From Euryarchaeota archaeon UBA495 (GTDB lineage: Archaea; Thermoplasmatota; Poseidoniia; Poseidoniales; Poseidoniaceae): a stretch of DNA of 17,185 nt. Below, piece after piece: positions 7,641-13,813 of the stretch (position 1 is its first letter; every line of letters starts with the position of its first letter). Location: assembly GCA_002496845.1 (NCBI GenBank), contig DALQ01000068.1, positions 1 to 17,185 on the forward strand, read 5' to 3'. Both the position numbers and the translations under genes were made by a program. Below the pieces are notes generated by a model, which was not told where the DNA came from, did no database searches, and was given only the letters and a program-made list of their open reading frames with translations.

Positions 7641-8273
7641 TTACTCCGAGCCCCGTGCCGTTTCCAGCCATCGTGACAGCGCCGAACCTTCCTCAAGAGC
7701 GTCCTCTTCTTCGGGCCACGCCCGTTCGAGGAGATCGGTGTCCTCTGCTGCACGACGACGTTGTTCCTCAGCCTCCTCGTCATGTCCGTTGACGGCATCC
7801 CGGAGCGCCAAGGCGGTGTTTCCGATGGCCAACCAGCGCTGCAGCCGTGCCTCAGCGGCTTGAGGCCACCGTACGACGGTGTCCCAAGGCTCCTGGTCTT
7901 CCACCACGAGCGGATCACCCAACAGCGGGTCTTTGTGGAGCTTCAATCGGAGGTCGCCCAGCACCGTCCAGTGCATCTCTGATGACCGAATGGCGACCTC
8001 TGCCTTGCCCATGGCCTCGTCAAGAACCCACGGATGGTTGGCGTTGACGGCGAACGGGACGTCCCTCAACCATTGAGCACGCCACCGTGCGAGAGCAGCC
8101 ACAAGCAAGGCCACCAGCCCTAGGGCCAACATCACGGAGGAGGTCAAACCCAGAAGCATGCTCAGGACGCCAAGTCCTGCTGAGACGTACGCGACGACGG
8201 TCGAGGTGCGGGCCAGTTCCTCTCCGACCTCGGTGCTTCCAAGGAGCAGGAAACCTCGTGGCACCTCAGTCAT
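7641..8273 (-). CDS. hypothetical membrane protein with a two-helix hairpin
   Basis: This is a 210-residue protein of unknown family. A short N-terminus is followed by a hydrophobic hairpin (about 24-63), then a mostly soluble domain (65-165) containing 'AVNANHPWVLDEAMGKAEVAI', 'DLRLKLHKDPLLGDPLVVED' and 'QRWLAIGNTALALRDA'. A highly charged C-terminal stretch (164-195, Glu/Arg-rich) is probably helical or disordered. The ATG overlaps the end of the DUF309 gene by eight bases (ATGACTGA), so the two are probably translationally coupled. Forty-odd bases separate it from the next gene. Its role may relate to its two neighbours; nothing more specific can be read from the sequence. Confidence 0.7.
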   Translation of the reverse strand: MTEVPRGFLLLGSTEVGEELARTSTVVAYVSAGLGVLSMLLGLTSSVMLALGLVALLVAALARWRAQWLRDVPFAVNANHPWVLDEAMGKAEVAIRSSEMHWTVLGDLRLKLHKDPLLGDPLVVEDQEPWDTVVRWPQAAEARLQRWLAIGNTALALRDAVNGHDEEAEEQRRRAAEDTDLLERAWPEEEDALEEGSALSRWLETARGSE

Positions 8274-8667
8274 GTTCCTCTCCTCCTTGCCAAGGGAGGC
8301 GCAGTCCGGCTTGACTCAAGGTGCAGTCCTCAGCGTCCATCGCAAAGGGGCGGATGAGCGCCAAAAGATCCAGCACGTTGACCCCCCAAGCTCCGAGGAA
8401 TCCGTCCAACTTTGGTTGAAGTTTGGCCCACAGGTTGCGGACGCCACGGGTTGTGCCTCGTCGATGGTTGTAGAGAAGAGCAGCACATTGGATTAGCCCT
8501 TGCATCAAGAGGATGTCCTTTGGTTCGGCTTGGCGCGCCTTCATCGCCACCCATGCCTCCTCCCACGCCTCATGGGCTTCCCACCAGCGCCCAGCATCGA
8601 ACTCCTGCCTTCCCAGAGCGAATTGAGCAGGCTCGTCACCGCACAACGGAGAAGGCTCGTCGCGCAT
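8266..8667 (-). CDS. DUF309 domain protein
   Basis: This is a 133-residue protein with the DUF309 signature: 'EFDAGRWWEAHEAWEEAW' (22-39), the FxxGxxxExHExxExxW helix with H32, E33, W35 and E36. It is followed by 'LLMQGLIQCAALLYNHRRG' (53-71) and 'GVRNLWAKL'. The family is a small all-helical fold with a conserved His/Glu cluster that suggests metal or ligand binding, but its biochemical function is not established. The start at ATG 8667 is preferred over an in-frame start at 8733 because a TATA box (GTTTATT) is centred 27 bases upstream, ideal for leaderless transcription beginning at this ATG. It is the first gene of a three-gene minus-strand operon. Confidence 0.85.
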   Translation of the reverse strand: MRDEPSPLCGDEPAQFALGRQEFDAGRWWEAHEAWEEAWVAMKARQAEPKDILLMQGLIQCAALLYNHRRGTTRGVRNLWAKLQPKLDGFLGAWGVNVLDLLALIRPFAMDAEDCTLSQAGLRLPWQGGEEHD

Positions 8668-8690
8668 AGCGTGGCCTTGGCGTGACGGGG

Positions 8691-8697
8691 AATAAAC
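8691..8697 (-). promoter_or_regulatory. archaeal TATA box for the DUF309 operon
   Basis: On the minus strand this reads GTTTATT in otherwise GC-rich DNA. Its centre lies 27 bases upstream of the A of the ATG at 8667. In archaea the TATA box sits about 26 bases before the transcription start, so this predicts a leaderless mRNA starting at or next to the start codon. It also decides against the longer in-frame start at 8733. Confidence 0.65.
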
Positions 8698-8755
8698 TCC
8701 CGTGCGGACCCCTGCCACCGACGTGACCTTCAAACGCCGTCATAGCCGCTGAACG

Positions 8756-8761
8756 AAGGAG
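8756..8761 (+). promoter_or_regulatory. Shine-Dalgarno site of the PATAN/DUF835-like gene
   Basis: AAGGAG lies 4 bases before the ATG at 8766, slightly closer than ideal. It supports that start codon. No strong TATA box is visible between here and the divergent DUF309 promoter. Confidence 0.5.
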
Positions 8762-8765
8762 CAAG

Positions 8766-10475
8766 ATGCTGGATTGGCCACGCGGGGAAGTGCTCGAGGT
8801 TCGGCGCGGAGGCGCCGAAGTGCTCGAAGTGATGCTCGCGGACGCCGCCACCCTCGGCCTGAGTGGAGGCTTGGTGGCCCGCGCAGCGGACGGCCGCTCC
8901 GGTGTCTTGGCCTTGGCTGCCGGCGCTCCAATTGGTGCCCTCCTCATGGACGACGAAGGGATCATGGTCGGCGAAGCAGCGCTGGCTCCGTTCCGAGAAA
9001 TCCTCGATTCGGGTGCGACCGAAGTGGAAGTTCACCATCTCCCTGGTTCCATGGTCCAAGAGGCCTTGGCCATGCACGAAGGAAGCCGATTTGCCCATGG
9101 GGTAGAGCACGAGGACGTTCGATGGTGGGAGGGGCGCATCCCCGCTCCCCGACGCGCACGCGCTCCGAGGTTGCCGACCATGGCGCCCACCGTTCGTGCC
9201 CCTGAAGAGGTCCGTGAATCGATGGACCGCACCCGTGCCCGCCTTCGTGTTGATACGGTTGACCTCCCTCCAAGTTGCGTCCGCGTGGTGCATGCCGCCA
9301 CCCCCGACGCTGTCAAGGGCATGGCACAAGCATGGGCGGAAGCAGGCGGGTGCAGCCTCGTGCTCGCTCGCCGTGCAGAGGACGTGCCTGAGGGCGCACT
9401 CCACTTCTGGATCCACGAAGGCGCCCTGAACCTCCCACCGGAGGCCCTTGATGACCGGCCGTTGTTAATCGTCAGCGTGGACGTGCACCTGCTGTCGGTG
9501 GTGATGGGCCCCGAGGTGGCGGCCTCTTCCTTCGCCGACGTGTTGGACCACGGCCGAGAGCGGGGTGCGGTCCACTTGCTCCACCTGTCTGAAGACGTGT
9601 TGACCACCCCTGAAATGACCCGATTCAGCCACTATGGGTCGCGCTTGGAGGCCGAAGACGTCGCCGCTCTCGCAAGCGATGACCGTAGCCTGCGTTCGCT
9701 GTCGGGCTTCGATGCTGATGCGGTGGCCACCGCCCGTGAGCGCTTTGCCCCCGGGCTCGTCGACGAGCCCGAGGCTCAACCGGAGATCGTCGAAGAACCC
9801 GAACCTGTGGTGCAAGAACCTGAACCGCTTCCCGTTCCTGAGCCGGTGGTTGAGGTGGACGACGTCCAGGAGGAGCCGCTCCCGGTGGTGTCCCGGGGGC
9901 CAAGGCCTGCACAGCGCGTTCGTGCCCGCCGTCCAGCCCCACGCCGGACCACACGCAAGCGTACCTTTCAGCCGCCAAAAGGCGAGGTTCGCGAAGCGGC
10001 ATGGCCGGATCGTGAGGCCCGTCATGCCTTGGGCATCACCTCGGATTTGGTTCGCAACGCACCCGTCTCAGATGCGGTTCTACCAGCAGCGTCCCACAAG
10101 CCTCGCCTCGCAGTGAAGGAGGTCCGGGAACTCCCCAGCATGCCCCCGAAGGTGCACCGTCCGCCCTTGGCTCGTCCAGAATCTTGGCCAGAAGCCGCCT
10201 CTCCTGCGGCGTTGGAGCGCCGTCAGATGTGGACGTCGTTGCGGTTGGCACGGCGCTACGCCCCTTCATCAGGGGAGGTCAACGTGCCCGATGCGAAGGG
10301 CTTGCGTGAGGCCGCTGCACGATCTCAGCACGCCTTCGACGTGGACGGTGCGCACGCACGTTTGTTCACTCCGAAAGACGAACCTATGGAAACGGTCTCT
10401 CCTAAGAAATCCCCAACACGACGCAAGCGCTCGACCCGGAAAACACGACGCCTCGGCGGTGATTCAGATGCGTGA
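8766..10475 (+). CDS. large hypothetical protein with PATAN/DUF4388-like and DUF835-like regions
   Basis: This is a 569-residue soluble protein. Residues 1-100 run 'GEVLEVRRGG...LSGGLVARAADGRSGVLAL' (in part) then 'GAPIGALLMDDEG' and 'GEAALAPFREIL', the layout of PATAN/DUF4388-type modules, where a strand pair, 'G.l.f..G.i..A' and 'G..Al..l' recur. Residues 170-300 resemble DUF835: an Ala-rich helix, 'GGCSLVLARRAEDVP', 'HFWIHEGA', 'LLIVSVDVHLL' and 'FADVLDHGRERGAVHLL'. After that come a Glu/Pro-rich linker (333-372, repeated EPEP), an Arg-rich disordered half, and a very basic tail (547-563). The family calls are by resemblance only. Eight bases overlap the next gene (ATGCGTGA), tying it to the DnaA-like ATPase. 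A role as scaffold or sensor is inferred. Confidence 0.5.
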   Translation: MLDWPRGEVLEVRRGGAEVLEVMLADAATLGLSGGLVARAADGRSGVLALAAGAPIGALLMDDEGIMVGEAALAPFREILDSGATEVEVHHLPGSMVQEALAMHEGSRFAHGVEHEDVRWWEGRIPAPRRARAPRLPTMAPTVRAPEEVRESMDRTRARLRVDTVDLPPSCVRVVHAATPDAVKGMAQAWAEAGGCSLVLARRAEDVPEGALHFWIHEGALNLPPEALDDRPLLIVSVDVHLLSVVMGPEVAASSFADVLDHGRERGAVHLLHLSEDVLTTPEMTRFSHYGSRLEAEDVAALASDDRSLRSLSGFDADAVATARERFAPGLVDEPEAQPEIVEEPEPVVQEPEPLPVPEPVVEVDDVQEEPLPVVSRGPRPAQRVRARRPAPRRTTRKRTFQPPKGEVREAAWPDREARHALGITSDLVRNAPVSDAVLPAASHKPRLAVKEVRELPSMPPKVHRPPLARPESWPEAASPAALERRQMWTSLRLARRYAPSSGEVNVPDAKGLREAAARSQHAFDVDGAHARLFTPKDEPMETVSPKKSPTRRKRSTRKTRRLGGDSDA

Positions 10476-12129
10476 TTCCCCCCTCCGTGCGGCCGCCCGG
10501 CGAGCACGGCGGAGCCTTGGTCAAGAGGAACAAACGGCCCAAGGCCAAACATCCGGGACTGGTGTTGTGGCCACCTTGGCCCAGCCGGCAGACCGCCCTG
10601 CTTTGTCCCGTCCTCGTCCCGTCGAGGCATGGTCGCCTTCCGACGCCACATCACAACCTGCCACAATCCCAATCCAGGGTTTGGAAGGTGAACTTGCCCG
10701 GCGTCTGTCAGGTCGTGTCGAAGGGCATGTGTCCACCTTTCACGAGGATTCCAATCTGCTCGAAGACGACGGTTCGCCTCGGCTTGGGGAAACCAAACGC
10801 GGTATGCCTCTGTGGCAAAGCGTGCTTGGAACGGCACCCCACCTCGGTGGTGGGCAAGCGGCGTTTCCCGAAGCATGGGCGTGGGGTTTGCGTTGGTCTG
10901 AACAACAGACCTTTCGCCAATGGGTGGTCATGGAGAGCAACCGTGAAGCCAGCACATGGGCCGACCATGCCGTCGCTCGTCCTGGCGAGATCAACCCGCT
11001 CGTGATTCAAGGTGCGCCCGGCTCGGGTCGCAGCCACTTGCTTCACGCCATCGGCCAATCCCTCTTGCGTCGTCAACAAGGTGGCGTGGTCCTGCTGCGT
11101 CATCCTGCTGGCATGGCACTGCAGGAATTTGAATCACACTTGACCGACCTTGCCGCCCGCCTCTCTTCCTCAAGCGGTGTACTGGTGGACGACATCGATC
11201 ATGCGATGGAAGACGCCGAGCGTTGCCGTCGCCTCCACCACGTCATCGACCTGGCCATGAACCTCGGCGTCCAGGTGGTGGTGGTCTGCCAACAGCCACC
11301 CTCGTCGTGGGTTCCCAGTCCGCTTGCCCGGGTGCTGCAGGAAGGGGTGCTGACCGCCATGGCCACGCCAGGCCCAATCGACCGCATGGCAGCGCTGCGT
11401 TCGATGGTTGTTCAGGACGGTTTGGTCGTGGAGAACGATGTGCTCCAATCGCTCGCAGCCTCGCATCCAACGTGGAGGTCGTTGGACAACGCACTCCGGG
11501 CACATCTCCATGCGCCGGAGGAAGCAGCGGTGCAGCAGGCCACTTCCGTGACCGACCATGTCCAAACGGCCACTTCGGTCATCGAACGCGCGCTGGATGC
11601 CGTGTCCGTCCCCGAGGCGATCGGCGGCGTGGAATTGACCGTCCCTGTGCCCGAACTTTCCGATGCTTGGGAACCAGAGGTGCCCGACGCAGAAGCGCTG
11701 CTTGAGAGCGCCCCCCGTTCGAGCGAACCTGCCAAGGCCGTCCTTGAGGTCACGCGGGACCCGCGTGTGGACCAATTGTTGAGGCCCAATGAGCGGGACC
11801 AATACCTCGTTCGCAACGTCGAGCAATTGGACGCGCATGATGCATTCCGCGCGGCCGACGTGATGGCGGACCTCGATCTAGGGGCAGAATCCGCCCTTGT
11901 TCGCCGCCGTCATCACGCGGAAGACCAGAGCCTCCGACTCGAGGCGCTGAACGCGAGGATGGAAGCCTTAGCCGAACAAGCCCGAGGGGCTGACGTCGAG
12001 GCTCTTTTGGCCATCACCGACGAACTCCAATCCATCGATGAGGAGCTCGAAACGTTGGCGCAAGGTGTGCAAGGTCCGGCTCGTCTGGCCCGCTTGCGCC
12101 CAGTGGTTCTTGCGGGGGAGGAAGAGTGA
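10468..12129 (+). CDS. DnaA-like AAA+ ATPase lacking the DNA-binding domain
   Basis: This is a 553-residue protein. Residues 1-140 are low-complexity. Residues 145-350 follow DnaA domain III closely: 'QQTFRQWVVMESNREA' (146-161) matches 'FdnFVvG.sNr.A', and 'INPLVIQGAPGSGRSHLLHA' (175-194) matches 'yNPLfIyG..GlGKTHLLhA'. The Walker A here reads GAPGSGRS with Arg188 where Lys is normal. Walker B is VLVDDID (238-244), sensor I 'VVVVCQQPP' (270-278), the arginine-finger candidate R288, and sensor II R337 in 'TWRSLDNAL' (DnaA 'vReLEgaL'). The DnaA helix-turn-helix domain IV is absent; instead there is an acidic linker and a predicted coiled coil (about 485-540). The ATG at 10468 overlaps the upstream stop; the longer open frame upstream lies inside the neighbour. 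A regulatory role resembling Hda is inferred, and ATP hydrolysis is doubtful. Confidence 0.8.
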   Translation: MRDSPLRAAARRARRSLGQEEQTAQGQTSGTGVVATLAQPADRPALSRPRPVEAWSPSDATSQPATIPIQGLEGELARRLSGRVEGHVSTFHEDSNLLEDDGSPRLGETKRGMPLWQSVLGTAPHLGGGQAAFPEAWAWGLRWSEQQTFRQWVVMESNREASTWADHAVARPGEINPLVIQGAPGSGRSHLLHAIGQSLLRRQQGGVVLLRHPAGMALQEFESHLTDLAARLSSSSGVLVDDIDHAMEDAERCRRLHHVIDLAMNLGVQVVVVCQQPPSSWVPSPLARVLQEGVLTAMATPGPIDRMAALRSMVVQDGLVVENDVLQSLAASHPTWRSLDNALRAHLHAPEEAAVQQATSVTDHVQTATSVIERALDAVSVPEAIGGVELTVPVPELSDAWEPEVPDAEALLESAPRSSEPAKAVLEVTRDPRVDQLLRPNERDQYLVRNVEQLDAHDAFRAADVMADLDLGAESALVRRRHHAEDQSLRLEALNARMEALAEQARGADVEALLAITDELQSIDEELETLAQGVQGPARLARLRPVVLAGEEE

Positions 12130-12596
12130 GCCGGCCCCCGTGGTGGGACGGTGGCGTCAATTTCGCCTGCCAGCCCGAATGCGGGGGATGTTGCGATCAG
12201 CCCGGCGGCGTTGTTTTCCTTTCCCGGGCCGACATCAAGCGCCTCTCGGACCGCGCCGGCCTCGACGAAGAGGCGTGGATTCGACGGGATTGCACAACGT
12301 CCCTTAACGGGAGGTTGGTCCTTCGAAGTCGAGCCTCCGATGGAATCTGCATCTACCTCAAAGGCGACAAACGCTGTTCTGTGTACGAGGACCGACCGCA
12401 ACAATGCGCCGCCTTCCCATGGTGGTCAGAGAACCTGCGTTCGATGCGCGCTTGGCGGAAAGTTCGACGCACGTGCCCTGGCATCGATGCGCCCGATGCC
12501 CTTCGGGTGGAAGGGGACGTCATCCGCCTCCACGTGGCGCGCGACCTCGAGGCGGGCCGTGGTGTTCGGCTCCCTCTGCCTCCTCTTGAGCCCTGA
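12126..12596 (+). CDS. YkgJ-family cysteine-cluster protein
   Basis: This is a 156-residue protein with the YkgJ pattern. C15, C19, C22 and C23 form the N-terminal 'C...C..CC' cluster. It is followed by 'GVVFLSRADIKRLSDRAGLD', 'GICIYL', 'CSVYEDRPQQCAAFPWW' and 'CPGID', the usual 'C.vY..RP..Cr.fP' and 'C.Gi' elements. The cysteines probably bind a metal (zinc or an iron-sulfur cluster); the biochemical role of the family is not settled. The start is the GTG at 12126, whose GTGA overlaps the stop of the DnaA-like gene by four bases. It is therefore the third gene of that operon. The stop codon lies within the palindrome upstream of the citrate synthase promoter. Confidence 0.85.
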   Translation: MSRPPWWDGGVNFACQPECGGCCDQPGGVVFLSRADIKRLSDRAGLDEEAWIRRDCTTSLNGRLVLRSRASDGICIYLKGDKRCSVYEDRPQQCAAFPWWSENLRSMRAWRKVRRTCPGIDAPDALRVEGDVIRLHVARDLEAGRGVRLPLPPLEP

Positions 12597-12604
12597 CCGG
12601 TCAG
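12593..12604. promoter_or_regulatory. 12-bp perfect palindrome beside the citrate synthase promoter (possible operator)
   Basis: CTGACCGGTCAG is a perfect palindrome. It ends six bases before the TATA-like box, at the edge of the TFB-recognition region, and contains the TGA stop of the upstream gene. Dimeric archaeal regulators often bind such sites next to TATA boxes. No regulator is identified. Confidence 0.4.
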
Positions 12605-12610
12605 AGCCGG

Positions 12611-12617
12611 ATTTATA
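12611..12617 (+). promoter_or_regulatory. archaeal TATA box of the citrate synthase gene
   Basis: ATTTATA stands out in GC-rich DNA. Its centre is 36 bases before the ATG at 12650, predicting a transcription start near 12640 and a leader of about 10 bases. A GGAGG at 12619-12623 would then lie upstream of the mRNA, which argues against initiation at the out-of-frame ATG at 12628. Confidence 0.55.
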
Positions 12618-12649
12618 CGGAGGGCCGATGACGGAAACCCGGTGCGGCG

Positions 12650-13813
12650 ATGAGCGACAACGAGACCCTTCTCTCCGTCACCAGCGCTCACCTCAACACC
12701 GGGCTTCGTGGCATCCCCGTCGGCACGTGCCGAACGTCGTTCGTAACCCCCACCGAAGGCGTGCACTATTGCGGCTATCCCATCGCTGAATTGGCCGCCT
12801 TGGACGTCGAGGACGTCATCTATCTCCTGTTCAACAAAGAACTGCCCACCTCGGAACAGTCCGCTGCGTTCCGCGCAGACCTCACCACTCGCGGCGCTTT
12901 GCCAGAAGGCCTGGATGCGGTGTACGCTGCCCTGCCCCGCGAGGGCCACCCCATGGACTGGTTGAGCGTTGGCCTGCATACCATTGGCATGGCCGACACC
13001 ACGGGAGATTGGATGGACGACGCCCTCAACCTCGTTGCGCGCATGCCTCGAGTGATGGGCTTGCTCTTCAGGTACCGCGAAGGCCGAACGGACGGCATTC
13101 CCGCGGACGACACCAGCCTTGGCTTGGTGGACCGCTTCATCGCCACGCTCGATCCAGAAGGCGTCGATCGTTCCGTCATGCGCGAAGTGTTGAACGCTTA
13201 CCTTGTGCTCCATTTGGACCACGGCGGCGGCAACCTGTCTACCTTCACTGGGAAGGCGACTGCAAGCGGAAAGGCCACCCTCTATTCCTCGATGGCGAGC
13301 GCGATGAACAGCCTGTCTGGGCCCCTTCATGGACGCGCCAATCAATCGTGTTTGGAATTCGTTCTTGGCATCGGCACCTCGGATCCTGAGGAAGTTGAAT
13401 CCTTCATTCGCGGCGAACTCGAAGCCAGGCGCCCCGTGTTTGGTTTCGGTCACGCCGTGCTTCGTGCTGAGGACCCACGTGCCACCTACCAATTTGCCCT
13501 CGGTGAGCGCCTCTGCCCCGACGACGAGAACTTCGCGATCATTCGAACGTTGAGGGAAGTCGCGCCCCGCGTGCTGGCCGAGAATCCGAAGATTTCCAAT
13601 CCCAACGCCAACGTGGACATCGCAAGCGGAACCTTGCTTCACCACGTTGGTCTGCGAAAACCAGAGTACTACACGACCTTCTTTGGTTGGGCTCGTGTGG
13701 CCGGCATCGGCGCTCAGATCGTGGACGAACGCACCGTGATGCGCGACGGAAAGGGTGTGCCGATCTACCGACCGAAGTACATCGCTGAGGAACAATCGCT
13801 CCGTCACGTCTGA
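12650..13813 (+). CDS. gltA: citrate synthase, eukaryote-like type
   Basis: This enzyme condenses oxaloacetate and acetyl-CoA to citrate, the first step of the TCA cycle. The 387-residue protein has the family motifs and expected active-site residues: 'HPMDWLSVGL' (100-109), 'DHGGGNLSTFT' with H191, 'LSGPLHGRANQ' with H227, 'GFGHAVLRAEDPRA' with H268 and R277, and 'NPNANVDIASGTLL' with D323. The forms DH-GGN, 'MNSLSGPLHGxANQ', 'GHAVLRxxDPR' and 'YYTTFFGWAR' resemble mitochondrial citrate synthase more than the usual archaeal or bacterial enzymes. The mature length (~387) is shorter than the mitochondrial protein because no transit peptide is present. It has its own TATA box and a short predicted leader. 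Ten bases overlap the convergent phosphodiesterase gene. Confidence 0.93.
   Translation: MSDNETLLSVTSAHLNTGLRGIPVGTCRTSFVTPTEGVHYCGYPIAELAALDVEDVIYLLFNKELPTSEQSAAFRADLTTRGALPEGLDAVYAALPREGHPMDWLSVGLHTIGMADTTGDWMDDALNLVARMPRVMGLLFRYREGRTDGIPADDTSLGLVDRFIATLDPEGVDRSVMREVLNAYLVLHLDHGGGNLSTFTGKATASGKATLYSSMASAMNSLSGPLHGRANQSCLEFVLGIGTSDPEEVESFIRGELEARRPVFGFGHAVLRAEDPRATYQFALGERLCPDDENFAIIRTLREVAPRVLAENPKISNPNANVDIASGTLLHHVGLRKPEYYTTFFGWARVAGIGAQIVDERTVMRDGKGVPIYRPKYIAEEQSLRHV

Noticed and set aside
7598..7918. N-terminal extension of the four-helix membrane protein to 319 residues
   Set aside because: It lies over the coding region of the upstream gene in another frame, and its composition is Arg/Trp/Pro-rich like a shadow frame.
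10291..10467. N-terminal extension of the DnaA-like protein
   Set aside because: The frame is open upstream, but it lies inside the preceding gene; the ATG at 10468 with the 8-base overlap is the normal operon arrangement.
12628..12789. Alternative ORF starting at the ATG after GGAGG upstream of citrate synthase
   Set aside because: It overlaps citrate synthase out of frame, is Arg/His-rich like a shadow, and the GGAGG lies upstream of the transcription start predicted from the TATA box.
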